Part shown: in pieces, positions 8,322-16,706 of the stretch | How the letters are laid out: each line of letters begins with the position of its first letter | Numbering within the stretch: the stretch's first letter is position 1 | DNA from: Candidatus Gallionella acididurans | Lineage (GTDB): Bacteria > Pseudomonadota > Gammaproteobacteria > Burkholderiales > Gallionellaceae | DNA length: 35,184 bases | Reading direction: 5' to 3' | Assembly (NCBI GenBank): GCA_001577345.1 | Contig: LSLI01000020.1 | Location: 1-35,184, forward strand | The notes under the pieces: model-generated | Databases searched by the model: none | Seen by the model: the letters and a program-made list of their open reading frames with translations, nothing else | What the model was told of the DNA's origin: nothing | Made by a program: the position numbers and the translations under genes

Positions 8322-8899
8322 CACTTTCCTCACGTGTCCGTTACTGGCTGCCACTTTTGCCGTTGCTTGGCCTGCTGGGCGCCACCTATTGGCTGGACCA
8401 GCAGGTCCAGCCCGTACCCGCCAAACCGGATGCAAGCAAACGCCACGATCCGGATGCGATCATGGAAAACTTCTCCGCGACCAAGATGAATATACTGGGC
8501 GTACCGAGCTTTGTCATGGCCGCAAAAAAAATGCTGCATTATCCGGATGACGACAGCACCACCCTCGATGATCCGCACATTGACATGTTTTCCGCTGAAA
8601 ATCCCACCGTACATGTTGTCGCCAAGACCGGCACTGTTTCCAGCAATGGCGATGAGATATTTCTGCACGACAAAGTAGAGGTGATCCGCGATGCAAGCGC
8701 CCGCCAGGATGAACTCACGCTGCATACCGAATATTTGCATATCATCCCGGATAAAAACCTGACCGATACCGACCGCGCTGTCACTCTCGCAGATGCGCAC
8801 AGCACGATACATGCAATAGGCCTGGAAATGAACAGCCAGACACGCATCCTGAAACTGCTCTCCCAGGTTACAAGCGAATATGTACAGAACCGGCACTAA
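8318..8899 (+). CDS. lptC: LPS export ABC transporter periplasmic protein LptC
   Basis: LptC is the bitopic inner-membrane component that passes lipopolysaccharide from LptB2FG to LptA. The 193-residue protein has a short cytoplasmic start, one membrane helix (about 7-26, RYWLPLLPLLGLLGATYWL) and a periplasmic beta-jellyroll of the OstA/LptC fold. Typical features are DAIMENFSATKMN, the HYPDDDST segment and repeated beta-strand spacing. The start ATG at 8318 overlaps the kdsC stop; the open frame reaches back to 8258 but that part lies inside kdsC. The 3' end overlaps lptA by 20 bases. The family is divergent in sequence, but position and topology make this firm. Confidence 0.93.
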   Translation: MTLSSRVRYWLPLLPLLGLLGATYWLDQQVQPVPAKPDASKRHDPDAIMENFSATKMNILGVPSFVMAAKKMLHYPDDDSTTLDDPHIDMFSAENPTVHVVAKTGTVSSNGDEIFLHDKVEVIRDASARQDELTLHTEYLHIIPDKNLTDTDRAVTLADAHSTIHAIGLEMNSQTRILKLLSQVTSEYVQNRH

Positions 8900-9467
8900 A
8901 TTGTTTTGGGCAGCATTTTTGCTGGTCTTCCCACCCGCATGCCTTGCCGAACGAGCAGACCGGGACCAGCCTATCCACATGGAAGCCAATCAGGTGCTGA
9001 TGGACGACACACAGCAAATCAGCACCTTTACCGGCAATGTGCGATTGACCCAGGGCACTTTGCTGCTCACCGGCGACAAGATCGTCGTGTTAGAAGACAA
9101 GGACGGATTCAAACACGCCACGGTATATGGAAACACCGCCAAGTTCAGGGAGAAGCGCGACGGTTTTGACCAATACGTGGAAGGCTATGGCGACCGCATC
9201 GAATATGACACGCGCTCCGAGACGCTGCATTTGCACGAGAAAGCGCGGCTCAAGCGCGGTCTCGATGAGGTGAGCGGCGACAACATCGTTTACAACACCA
9301 ACACTGAAGTTTTCCAGGCGGACGGCCGCCCGGCAAGCAAGGGAAATGATCAGCCACAACGGGTACGCGCAATTCTGCAGCCCAAATCAAAAAAAGTTGA
9401 AGTGTCCCCGTATGCGCCGGCTCCGCTAATCATCACGCCCAGCAAGACTCTTACTCCCACGGAATGA
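8880..9467 (+). CDS. lptA: Lipopolysaccharide transport periplasmic protein LptA
   Basis: LptA forms the periplasmic bridge that carries lipopolysaccharide to LptDE in the outer membrane. The 195-residue protein begins with a signal peptide ([16 protein letters not shown], cleavage near residue 23), then the OstA-like domain: [33 protein letters not shown] and [24 protein letters not shown] are characteristic. The C-terminal tail ([14 protein letters not shown]...) is Pro-rich and probably disordered. It starts inside the end of lptC and its stop overlaps the lptB start (ATGA at 9464-9467), indicating tight coupling of the three lpt genes. Confidence 0.95.
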   Translation: MYRTGTKLFWAAFLLVFPPACLAERADRDQPIHMEANQVLMDDTQQISTFTGNVRLTQGTLLLTGDKIVVLEDKDGFKHATVYGNTAKFREKRDGFDQYVEGYGDRIEYDTRSETLHLHEKARLKRGLDEVSGDNIVYNTNTEVFQADGRPASKGNDQPQRVRAILQPKSKKVEVSPYAPAPLIITPSKTLTPTE

Positions 9468-10192
9468 ACATGAGCGAACTTCGCGCAATCGGTCTGAACA
9501 AGAAATACGGCTCCCGCACAGTGGTGCATGATGCATCGTTGTCGGTAAAAAGCGGTGAAGTGGTGGGGCTACTCGGCCCGAATGGCGCGGGCAAAACCAC
9601 CACGTTCTACATGATCGTGGGACTGGTTGCTGTTGGCGGCGGCGAAATTTTCATTGACGGCCAAAATATCACCCATTTCCCGATCCACCGGCGCGCCCGT
9701 CTGGGGCTTGGTTATCTGCCGCAGGAAGCCTCTATCTTCCGGCGCCTGACCGTGGCGGAAAACATCCAGGCGGTGCTGGAATTGCAGGACCTTGCTGAAA
9801 GCGACCACCAGAGCCTTCTGGAAAAGCTGCTGGAAGACCTCCATATTTCCCATATCCGCGACAATCCCGCGGTCAGCCTTTCCGGCGGGGAACGGCGTCG
9901 CGTGGAAATCGCACGCGCACTGGCGACCGACCCGCGTTTCATTTTGCTGGATGAACCTTTCGCCGGCGTCGATCCCATCGCTGTGCTGGACATCCAGAAA
10001 ATCATCCGCTTTCTCAAGGAACGCAATATCGGTGTACTGATCACCGACCACAATGTCCGGGAAACCCTGGGCATATGCGATCGCGCCTACATCATCAATG
10101 CCGGTTCGGTAATGGCTGAAGGCAAGCCTGATGAAATCATCTATAATGAGGGCGTAAGGAAAGTGTATCTGGGCGAACACTTCAAGCTCTGA
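9464..10192 (+). CDS. lptB: LPS export ABC transporter ATP-binding protein LptB
   Basis: LptB is the cytoplasmic ATPase that powers lipopolysaccharide extraction with LptF and LptG, which are not in this window. The 242-residue sequence carries Walker [10 protein letters not shown], the Q-loop in [15 protein letters not shown], signature [15 protein letters not shown], Walker [14 protein letters not shown] and the switch histidine in LITDHNVRE. It ends with the family-typical [14 protein letters not shown]. Two in-frame ATGs (9464 and 9470) are possible; the first overlaps the lptA stop. rpoN follows after 43 bases, the classic lptB-rpoN neighbourhood. Confidence 0.97.
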   Translation: MNMSELRAIGLNKKYGSRTVVHDASLSVKSGEVVGLLGPNGAGKTTTFYMIVGLVAVGGGEIFIDGQNITHFPIHRRARLGLGYLPQEASIFRRLTVAENIQAVLELQDLAESDHQSLLEKLLEDLHISHIRDNPAVSLSGGERRRVEIARALATDPRFILLDEPFAGVDPIAVLDIQKIIRFLKERNIGVLITDHNVRETLGICDRAYIINAGSVMAEGKPDEIIYNEGVRKVYLGEHFKL

Positions 10193-10235
10193 CGCAAGGT
10201 TCCCCCGGATAAGACACCAAGCACGATACTACGCA

Positions 10236-11696
10236 ATGAAAGCCACTCTCCAACTTCGTGTATCCCAGCAACTGACGCTCACTCCCCAGTTGCAGCAGGC
10301 TATTCGATTACTGCAGCTCTCCACCCAGGACATGCACCAGGAAGTCGCACGCATGCTGGAAGAGAATCCCATGCTGGAAGCTGCCGACGAATCCGCCAAC
10401 AGCCTCTTCCCCGCCAATTCCCTGCCTTTGCCGCCGCACAGCAGTGCCAGCACATCCGGCGACGAGCCGGAACAATCCCGCAGTGACGATCGCGGTGCGG
10501 ACGACTTTGGCGCGGATCGGTTTGACAATGAACCGGCTGACTGGAATACCGGCGGCGGCGCCATGCGCAGCACCGACGACGAGGACGAGACATACCCCGA
10601 ACAAGCCGCGGAGCTCGCCAGTTTGCGCACCCATCTGCACAATCAATTGACCACCAGTTCACTGGACGACAAAGACCGGAAAGTAATCGGCTTGCTCATC
10701 GATGCGCTGGACGAGAATGGTTATCTGGAACAGGATCTTGACGAGCTGGTGACGCTGCTGCCAGCCGAACTGGGGATCACGCTGGACGACCTCGAGACTG
10801 CACTGGTGCAGCTGCAGCACCTGGATCAACCCGGGCTGGCGGCGCGCAATCTGGGCGAGTGCCTGGCGCTGCAACTCAAGGCCGTGCCGGAAGACACGCC
10901 GCACCGCGACCTTGCAATTCAGCTGGTAAGCCTGCATCTCGACCTGCTGGCCGCGCACGATTTTTCCAGAATCAAAAAACTGTTGCGCTGCTCGGACGAG
11001 GCATTGCGCGCCGCACAATGCCTGATCACGAACCTGAACCCGAAACCCGGCGCCGAATTCGGACTAAGCGTTGCCGATTACGTGGTGCCCGACGTCGTTG
11101 TGGAAAAACACAAAAACAAATGGCGCGTGCGGCTCAATGCGGAGGCGATGCCCAAACTGCGGGTAAACCAGATCTACGCCAACATACTGCAGCAGCGCGG
11201 CGATAAAAGTTCCTCGCAACTCGCCACCCAATTGCAGGAAGCCAAATGGCTGATCAAGAACCTGCAACAGCGGTTTGAAACCATTCTGCGCGTCGCCCAG
11301 GCCATAGTGGAACGGCAGGGTAACTTTTTCGAGCATGGCGAGATCGGGATGCGCCCGCTGGTATTGCGCGAAATCGCCGATGAACTGGAGTTGCACGAAT
11401 CGACGGTGTCACGCAGCACCACACAAAAATTCATGCTGACCCCGCGCGGCATCTATGAATTCAAGCATTTTTTTGGCAGCGGGCTGGCTACAGAAAGCGG
11501 CGGCACTTGCTCTTCCACTGCGATACGCGAATTGATAAAGCAGCTGGTCAACGCGGAAGACCAGCGCAAACCCCTTACTGACAGCCGCATGTCAGAAATC
11601 CTGGCACAGCAGGGCATAGTCGTCGCCCGGCGTACCATAGCAAAGTACCGGGAAGCATTACGCATACTCCCGGTCAATCTCCGTAAATCACTCTAA
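10236..11696 (+). CDS. rpoN: RNA polymerase sigma-54 factor
   Basis: RpoN directs RNA polymerase to -24/-12 promoters and needs AAA+ activators. The 486-residue protein shows region I, Gln/Leu-rich (LRVSQQLTLTPQLQQAIRLL and on to about residue 50), an acidic region II (about 55-130, rich in Asp/Glu/Ser), the core-binding region (about 130-310), a helix-turn-helix DNA-binding region around ELHESTVSRSTTQKFM, and the RpoN box ARRTIAKYRE at about 464-473, followed by a short Lys/Arg tail. Length is usual. It sits between lptB and hpf as in many proteobacteria. I did not find a convincing sigma-54 promoter inside the window. Confidence 0.97.
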   Translation: MKATLQLRVSQQLTLTPQLQQAIRLLQLSTQDMHQEVARMLEENPMLEAADESANSLFPANSLPLPPHSSASTSGDEPEQSRSDDRGADDFGADRFDNEPADWNTGGGAMRSTDDEDETYPEQAAELASLRTHLHNQLTTSSLDDKDRKVIGLLIDALDENGYLEQDLDELVTLLPAELGITLDDLETALVQLQHLDQPGLAARNLGECLALQLKAVPEDTPHRDLAIQLVSLHLDLLAAHDFSRIKKLLRCSDEALRAAQCLITNLNPKPGAEFGLSVADYVVPDVVVEKHKNKWRVRLNAEAMPKLRVNQIYANILQQRGDKSSSQLATQLQEAKWLIKNLQQRFETILRVAQAIVERQGNFFEHGEIGMRPLVLREIADELELHESTVSRSTTQKFMLTPRGIYEFKHFFGSGLATESGGTCSSTAIRELIKQLVNAEDQRKPLTDSRMSEILAQQGIVVARRTIAKYREALRILPVNLRKSL

Positions 11697-11710
11697 AAAA
11701 GGAGCACTCC

Positions 11711-12037
11711 ATGAACCTCCATCTAACCGGACACCATCTGGAAATCACCCCAGCCATTCGAGGTTATGCCGCCGAAAAATTCGATAAAATCAAGCGCCAT
11801 TTCGATAACGTCGTGATTGATGTGAACGTTATCCTCTCTGTTGAAAAACTGAAACAGAAAGCCGAAGCCACCATGCATATCAGCGGCAAGAATTTGTTCG
11901 TGGAATGCGATGATGAGAATCTTTACACGGCTATAGACATGCTGGTGGACAAGCTGGACCGCCAGGTGCGCAAACACAAGGACAAGCTGTCGGCGCAACG
12001 CCACGATGACTCCGGGAAACACGCTGTTGCCGAGTAA
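11711..12037 (+). CDS. hpf: Ribosome hibernation promoting factor (short HPF / RaiA family)
   Basis: Short-form HPF binds the 30S decoding centre in slow growth and promotes 100S ribosome dimers or inactive 70S. The 108-residue protein starts MNLHLTGHHLEITPAIRGYA and holds the beta-alpha-beta-beta-beta-alpha fold, with the basic helix LDRQVRKHKDKLSAQ near the C-terminus. AAAAAAGGAG at 11695-11704 is a strong ribosome-binding site. Gene position between rpoN and ptsN is conserved in proteobacteria. A strong intrinsic terminator follows immediately, separating it from ptsN. Confidence 0.94.
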   Translation: MNLHLTGHHLEITPAIRGYAAEKFDKIKRHFDNVVIDVNVILSVEKLKQKAEATMHISGKNLFVECDDENLYTAIDMLVDKLDRQVRKHKDKLSAQRHDDSGKHAVAE

Positions 12038-12045
12038 TCAATAAC

Positions 12046-12071
12046 GGGCGGGGTTGCACCCGCCCATTTTT
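12046..12071 (+). terminator. Intrinsic terminator between hpf and ptsN
   Basis: GGGCGGG (12046-12052) pairs perfectly with CCCGCCC (12059-12065) across a six-base loop, followed by ATTTTT. It lies nine bases after the hpf stop and 16 bases before the ptsN ATG, inside what would otherwise be a single operon, so full or partial termination here would lower ptsN relative to hpf. Confidence 0.85.
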
Positions 12072-12086
12072 ATCCGCTCCCTCAAA

Positions 12087-12548
12087 ATGAACCTGATCAG
12101 CAAAATCCTGCCGCCCGACAACATCCTGTTGGACACAGAATCCACCAGCAAGAAACGTGTCTTCGAACGCGTCGGATTGCTGTTTGAAAACAACCAGCAA
12201 ATCGGCCGCAGCCAGGTATTCGACAGCCTGTTCGCGCGCGAAAAGCTCGGCTCGACCGGTTTGGGACAGGGTGTGGCGATACCGCACGGCCGAATTGCAA
12301 AACTGCGCGACGCCACCGCAGCGTTTGTGAAAACTTCACATCCGATCCCATTCGATTCGCCTGACGGGCTTCCGGTTAACCTGATTTTCGTGCTGCTGGT
12401 ACCGGAACGCGCCACCGATCTGCACCTGCAAATTCTCGGGGAATTGGCGCAAATGTTCAGCGATGCCCAATTCCGCAATCTCCTGCTCGCCCGCGACGAC
12501 AGCGCCGGAATCCATCAGTTGTTCAACGACTGGAACAGCGTGACATGA
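12087..12548 (+). CDS. ptsN: PTS IIA-like nitrogen-regulatory protein (EIIA-Ntr)
   Basis: EIIA-Ntr is the terminal phosphoacceptor of the nitrogen phosphotransferase system and regulates potassium, nitrogen and envelope functions rather than sugar uptake. The 153-residue protein carries the PTS EIIA type-2 signature GLGQGVAIPHGRI, in which the histidine is the phosphorylation site. The start MNLISKILPP matches the family; the frame extends upstream to 12054 but that part is the terminator hairpin. Its neighbours hprK and rapZ form the usual betaproteobacterial regulatory cluster. HPr and enzyme I are not in the window. Confidence 0.95.
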   Translation: MNLISKILPPDNILLDTESTSKKRVFERVGLLFENNQQIGRSQVFDSLFAREKLGSTGLGQGVAIPHGRIAKLRDATAAFVKTSHPIPFDSPDGLPVNLIFVLLVPERATDLHLQILGELAQMFSDAQFRNLLLARDDSAGIHQLFNDWNSVT

Positions 12549-12712
12549 CATGTCATGAACCCCCTGCAGCCTGTTTGCAAAAATACGGGGCTGGCAAAAT
12601 GCGGCAAAGCGATCGGGCGGGCAAATGACCGGATGACGCCCCCGGAAACGAGGCTTCAGTGAATAACAATCTCAAGATTAAGGCGTCACCAAGGTAAATT
12701 ACAGGGGTCCCA

Positions 12713-13654
12713 ATGAGCCAGGTTAACGTGCGGCAATTGTTCGAAGACAAGCAGGAGAGACTGCAACTCAGCCGTGTCGCCGGGGCGGATGGCACGGAAC
12801 GCACCATGGACAGCGATGAGGTCAATACCTCCAACAAGGGACTCATCGGCCACTTCAACCTGATCCACCCGAACTGGGTGCAGGTACTCAGTGAAACCGA
12901 GCTGAATTATCTCCGCGATCTGAACTCGGATCAGCTCGACCATGCTTTCCGCCAACTCGAACAAAGCGGCACGATCTGTCTGATCGTGGCGGGCGCAAAC
13001 GACATTCCGGAGGAGTTGATCGCTTTCGCCAACCGGTCCCACATTCCGCTGTTCTCTTCACCCAAGGCCAGCGTGCATCTGATGTGGCTGATCCGTCACT
13101 ATCTGGCCAAGGAATTGGCCGAATCCACCACCCGACACGGCGTGTTCCTGGACGTGCTCGGCGTCGGCGTGATGATCACCGGCGAGAGCGCGGTGGGTAA
13201 AAGCGAACTGGGTTTGGAACTCATCTCGCGCGGCAGCGGACTGGTCGCCGATGACATCGTCGAATTGCACCGCATCGCACCGGACACGCTGGAGGGCCGC
13301 TGCCCGCAACTGCTGCGCGACTTTCTCGAGGTGCGCGGCCTGGGCGTGTTGAATATCCGCACCATGTTTGGCGAAACAGCGGTGCGGCGCAAAAAAAGCC
13401 TGAAACTCATCGTGCACCTGCACCGGCCGCCCGGCGGCGATGTGTCGCAGATGGAACGCCTGCCGATCAACGCAACGCACCAGGAAATTCTCGGCGTGAA
13501 TATCAGCACCGTGAATATCCCCGTGGTCGCCGGGCGCAACCTTGCGGTGCTGGTAGAGGCGGCAGCGCGGAATTTTGTCCTGAAGCAGCGCGGCATCAAC
13601 AGCATGGATGAGTTCATCGCCCGGCATGAACAACAGCTGCACGAAGACCAGTAG
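12713..13654 (+). CDS. hprK: HPr kinase/phosphorylase
   Basis: HprK phosphorylates and dephosphorylates the regulatory serine of HPr. The 313-residue protein has an N-terminal domain (1-130) and a catalytic domain with the Walker A motif GESAVGKS (157-164), preceded by the conserved His142 in [13 protein letters not shown], then the acidic [11 protein letters not shown] and the family signature [17 protein letters not shown] (204-220). It ends with the usual C-terminal helical part ([17 protein letters not shown]). An AGGGG about seven bases before the ATG supports the start. It is preceded by a 164-base gap after ptsN and followed immediately by rapZ. In proteobacteria this gene is typically part of a PTS-Ntr regulatory circuit. 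Confidence 0.96.
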   Translation: MSQVNVRQLFEDKQERLQLSRVAGADGTERTMDSDEVNTSNKGLIGHFNLIHPNWVQVLSETELNYLRDLNSDQLDHAFRQLEQSGTICLIVAGANDIPEELIAFANRSHIPLFSSPKASVHLMWLIRHYLAKELAESTTRHGVFLDVLGVGVMITGESAVGKSELGLELISRGSGLVADDIVELHRIAPDTLEGRCPQLLRDFLEVRGLGVLNIRTMFGETAVRRKKSLKLIVHLHRPPGGDVSQMERLPINATHQEILGVNISTVNIPVVAGRNLAVLVEAAARNFVLKQRGINSMDEFIARHEQQLHEDQ

Positions 13655-13661
13655 CTGCGCC

Positions 13662-14525
13662 ATGCAATTATTTCTGATCAGCGGCTTATCCGGCTCCGGC
13701 AAGAGCATCGCGCTCAAGGTGCTGGAAGACAGCGGCTACTACTGCGTGGACAACCTGCCTGCCGACATGCTGGCAGCGCTGGTGGAACACCTGCAGCGCG
13801 CCGGGTACAGCAATATCGCCGTCAGCATCGACGTGCGCAGCGCCAACAGCGTGCAGCGTCTTCCACCCCTGTTGCAGCAGATCAGGCAACAGGGCGTGGA
13901 CGTGCACGTGTTATTCCTGGACGCGCAGACCGACACGCTGGTAAAGCGGTTTTCGGAAACACGGCGCCTGCATCCGCTCAGCGATACCACGCTTCTGAAT
14001 GGCGACAAGAAGGCCCGCACGCTTCCCGAATGCGTCAGCCAGGAGCGCGAATTGCTGGCCGAAATCAGCGACATCGGCCACCACATCGACACCACCGAGC
14101 TCAACGCCAATGCATTGCGTGCCTGGATCAAACAATTCATCAAACTGGATCGCGCGCGACTGACGCTGCTGTTCCAGTCGTTCGGTTACAAGCACGGTAT
14201 CCCGCTGGATTCCGACCTGGTGTTCGATGTGCGCTGCCTGCCCAATCCCCACTACAATCCGTTGCTGCAACCGCTCACCGGACGCGATGCCGCAGTAATC
14301 GACTTTCTCGACAAAATCCCCGGCGCACAGGCTATGTACGGCGACGTCCGCGACTTCGTCGAACGCTGGCTGCCGAGTTTCGTCGCCGACAACCGCAGCT
14401 ATCTGACCGTGGCCATCGGCTGCACCGGCGGACAACACCGATCGGTCTATCTTGCCGAAAAGCTCGCGCGTCATTTCGAGCATCAGCAGCAAGTGCTGGT
14501 GCGCCACCGCGAACTGACGCACTGA
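13662..14525 (+). CDS. rapZ: RNase adapter protein / nucleotide-binding protein RapZ
   Basis: RapZ (YvcJ family) binds nucleotides; in enterobacteria it guides RNase E to the small RNA GlmZ to control glucosamine-6-phosphate synthase. The 287-residue sequence has a P-loop GLSGSGKS (8-15) at the N-terminus, the conserved [10 protein letters not shown], the [10 protein letters not shown] segment, and the C-terminal motif [18 protein letters not shown] chose the ATG at 13662, which gives the family N-terminus [15 protein letters not shown]; a longer reading from 13608 would lie inside hprK. Only seven bases separate it from hprK. Whether RapZ acts on a GlmZ-like RNA in this organism is unknown. 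Confidence 0.95.
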   Translation: MQLFLISGLSGSGKSIALKVLEDSGYYCVDNLPADMLAALVEHLQRAGYSNIAVSIDVRSANSVQRLPPLLQQIRQQGVDVHVLFLDAQTDTLVKRFSETRRLHPLSDTTLLNGDKKARTLPECVSQERELLAEISDIGHHIDTTELNANALRAWIKQFIKLDRARLTLLFQSFGYKHGIPLDSDLVFDVRCLPNPHYNPLLQPLTGRDAAVIDFLDKIPGAQAMYGDVRDFVERWLPSFVADNRSYLTVAIGCTGGQHRSVYLAEKLARHFEHQQQVLVRHRELTH

Positions 14526-14528
14526 ACC

Positions 14529-14909
14529 ATGTACAGCACGGCATTGCAGCACATCAGGCCCGGCGACTGGCTGACTTTATTGTGCGGCGGCATCTTCGTC
14601 GCAATGCTGACAATCAGCCTGTGGAACGGAGATCGCGCGGACAAGGCCATCATCCGCAGCGGCGGCAAGATATTCAGTGTAGTACCCTTGTCCAGGGACC
14701 AGCAGATCGAAGTGCGCGGCCCGCTGGGAATCAGCATCATCAGCATCAGGCAGCGCGAGGCGCGCATCGCATCCGACCCCAGTCCCCGCCAATACTGCGT
14801 GCGCCAGGGATGGTTAAAGCAGGCCGGCGAGATTGCGCTATGCCTGCCCAATCAGGTGAGCGTGGAATTGACAGGCAGCAAAAAGAGATATGACAGCCTC
14901 AACTACTGA
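14529..14909 (+). CDS. NusG domain II-containing membrane-anchored protein
   Basis: A 126-residue protein with one N-terminal membrane helix (about 13-32, WLTLLCGGIFVAMLTISLW) and a small beta-rich extracytoplasmic domain resembling the NusG_II family (PF07009): GKIFSVVPLSRDQQIEVRGPLG, then IRQREARIASDP, then YCVRQGWLKQAGEIALCLPNQVSVELTG. The paired cysteines (YCVRQGW and ALCLPN) and the IxCLPN-type ending are typical. Function of this family is not established; it often sits beside the Gx-transporter/heptaprenyl-diphosphate-synthase-component-I gene, as here, and near redox or cofactor genes. It starts three bases after rapZ and overlaps the next gene by 20 bases. Confidence 0.8.
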   Translation: MYSTALQHIRPGDWLTLLCGGIFVAMLTISLWNGDRADKAIIRSGGKIFSVVPLSRDQQIEVRGPLGISIISIRQREARIASDPSPRQYCVRQGWLKQAGEIALCLPNQVSVELTGSKKRYDSLNY

Positions 14910-15558
14910 GAAGCAGGATCAAGGTACAAGAAGCAAGGAGCCAGCAGAGAACACCGGCCCGGAATTACCTTGTGCCTTGCATCTTGAACCTTACCCCTCG
15001 ATTCTGTTAAATACCACCGCCGAGGATCACCACATCGCGCGCATGGCAGCGGTAGCGCTCGGCCTGACAGTTCTGGAAAGCGCCATCCCCTCGCCGTTGC
15101 CCGGCGTAAAACCGGGGCTGGCCAACATCGTCACGCTGATCGTGCTGGCCCGCTACGGCTGGCGCGCTGCCGCATGGGTGTCGCTGCTGCGCGTGATGGC
15201 CGGCAGTTTGCTGTTCGGCAACTTTCTGACGCCGGGATTCTTTCTCAGCCTGTCAGGTGCGGCGCTCAGTCTCGCCGTGTTGGCCCTGGTCCGGCATTTG
15301 CCCGGGCGCTGGTTCGGTCCGGTCAGCCACAGCATCTACGCAGCCTACGCGCATATCACCGGACAGCTGCTGGTGGTATACCTGTGGCTGATCCCGCATG
15401 CCGGCATAGCCTACCTGATCCCCATCTTTGCCACCGCCGCTTTGGTATTCGGCACGGTGAACGGGTTAATCGCGGCGCATTTCATGGATAATGACAGTAA
15501 TCCCCTCTCCCTCCGGGGGAGGGTTAGGGTGGGAGAATCCACTCTCAATGAGAACTGA
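14890..15558 (+). CDS. Gx transporter / heptaprenyl diphosphate synthase component I-like membrane protein
   Basis: A 222-residue polytopic protein of the Hpre_diP_synt_I family (PF07456). The family core runs from about residue 52 to 205 with about five helices: MAAVALGLTVLESAIP, the signature PGVKPGLANIVTLIVLARYGWRAA in two halves, then SLLFGNFLTPGFFLSLSGA. The name comes from a Bacillus-type prenyltransferase association, but membership alone does not show prenyl synthesis; transporter-like function is also proposed. The first ~40 residues are encoded by an inverted repeat and the last ~17 by a GC-rich dispersed repeat, so the real protein may start at the ATG at 15043. The family core is intact. 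ubiX follows four bases later. Confidence 0.75.
   Translation: MTASTTEKQDQGTRSKEPAENTGPELPCALHLEPYPSILLNTTAEDHHIARMAAVALGLTVLESAIPSPLPGVKPGLANIVTLIVLARYGWRAAAWVSLLRVMAGSLLFGNFLTPGFFLSLSGAALSLAVLALVRHLPGRWFGPVSHSIYAAYAHITGQLLVVYLWLIPHAGIAYLIPIFATAALVFGTVNGLIAAHFMDNDSNPLSLRGRVRVGESTLNEN
14921..14992. repeat. Imperfect inverted repeat inside the 5' end of the Gx-transporter gene
   Basis: The arm AAGGTACAAGAAGCAAGG (14921-14938) is the imperfect reverse complement of the arm at 14968-14992 (its reverse complement reads AAGGTTCAAGATGCAAGG and continues). About 29 bases separate the arms. The sequence is made of repeated CAAGG-like words unlike the surrounding code and lies at the start of the next reading frame, as a dispersed repeat would if inserted at a gene boundary. 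Confidence 0.65.
15499..15535. repeat. GC-rich dispersed-type repeat forming the gene's 3' end
   Basis: The run CCCCTCTCCCTCCGGGGGAG and the following GGGTTAGGGTGGGAG contain a six-base stem CCCTCC/GGAGGG. This word is of the widespread CCCTCTCCC...GGGAGAGGGTTAGGGTGAG class found scattered through many proteobacterial genomes. Here it is read in frame as NPLSLRGRVRVGES at the C-terminus of the membrane protein. Confidence 0.65.
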
Positions 15559-15561
15559 ACG

Positions 15562-16176
15562 ATGAAAACAATCACCCTGGCCTTTACCGGCGCATCCGGA
15601 CTGCCCTACGGCATGCGCCTGCTCGAATGCCTGCTGCAAAGCGGGGCGCACGTACATCTGGTGTACTCGCAGGCCGCGCAGATCGTCGCCAAGCAGGAAC
15701 TGGATTTCACGCTGCCTAACCGCCCGCAGGATGCCGGGCAGATGTTTGCGGAACGCTTCGGAAAATTCAGCGGCGAGCTGAAAGTGTTCGGCATCCAGGA
15801 CTGGTACGCGCCGATGGCCTCCGGATCCAATCCGGGCGACGCAATGGTGATCTGCCCCTGCACGATGGGCACGCTGGGCAAGATCGCGGGCGGCATCAGT
15901 GATGATTTGATTGCGCGTGCCGCCGACGTGATGCTCAAGGAAAAACGCACGCTGATCCTGGTGCCGCGCGAGACACCGTTCTCCGCGATCCATCTGGAGA
16001 ACATGCTCAGGCTGTCGCACGCCGGCGCCGTCATCATGCCGCCCAGCCCGGGCTTTTATCACCACCCGCAAAGCGTGCGGGACATCGTGGATTTTGTCGT
16101 CGCACGGATACTCGATCATCTGGGAATAAAGCAGGAATTGATGAAGCCCTGGGGTGTGAGTGGTGACCGGGAATAG
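15562..16176 (+). CDS. ubiX: Flavin prenyltransferase UbiX
   Basis: UbiX joins a dimethylallyl group to FMN to make prenyl-FMN, the cofactor of the UbiD decarboxylase in ubiquinone synthesis. The 204-residue flavoprotein starts MKTITLAFTGASGLPYGMRLL, with the FMN-binding TGASG loop. It continues with ASGSNPGDAMVICPCTMGTLGKIA in parts, the ISDDLIARAADVMLKE helix, LVPRETPFSAIHLENML and the C-terminal IMPPSPGFYHHP. These match the family throughout and the length is normal. It begins four bases after the preceding membrane-protein gene, so it is probably co-transcribed. No ubiD is seen in the window. Confidence 0.95.
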   Translation: MKTITLAFTGASGLPYGMRLLECLLQSGAHVHLVYSQAAQIVAKQELDFTLPNRPQDAGQMFAERFGKFSGELKVFGIQDWYAPMASGSNPGDAMVICPCTMGTLGKIAGGISDDLIARAADVMLKEKRTLILVPRETPFSAIHLENMLRLSHAGAVIMPPSPGFYHHPQSVRDIVDFVVARILDHLGIKQELMKPWGVSGDRE

Positions 16177-16706
16177 CCGCCAGCCGGGGATTTTCTGCTG
16201 GGCCGAGCGCCGCAGAATCGAAACATGCATGGCCATAGACAAGACAGCAACGCCGCCAGCAGCCTTCTATTTTTTCTTATGCAACGCTCAGCCATGAGTG
16301 GTTAATCGCTCAGGAGAGTAAATATCTGATAGCATAAAACCTGTTCGCAGGAAGAAGGGAATCCGTGGGATCCGCAATTACCACCAGATAAATGGTGGCA
16401 ATAGAATCCCAAAACAAACTCAGGGTGGCCAAACAGGATAGCCAATCAACCTGGATTTGGCTTGATCCCCCACTTGCATGCACAAATTACCCGGCCATTG
16501 CATAGCAACGGTACAAGCTCAAAGACGTTGCCTGAGTCATTTTGCGCATTGATTGCTGGGCGGAATATGAATAATTTGCATTCGCCATTCAAGATTCGGA
16601 GCCAATACAGGAAAGCCGCAGGCTATTGATCCGAATTCCATGATCCGAAAGGGTGCGCCGGATTGATTTTGTTTGTGCGCCTGACGATCTTCTCAAGGAT
16701 TCATCA
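16177..16706. other. Intergenic region without a supported gene
   Basis: About 530 bases between ubiX and the DUF900-like gene. Base composition becomes more A+T-rich to the right. I see no convincing reading frame, tRNA, terminator or repeat here; the only clear signal is AAGGA at 16695-16699, the ribosome-binding site of the next gene. Confidence 0.6.

Noticed and set aside
16455-16490. TGGCTTGATC...CTTGCA as a sigma-54 promoter
   Set aside because: The GG to GC spacing is about five bases too long for a -24/-12 promoter.
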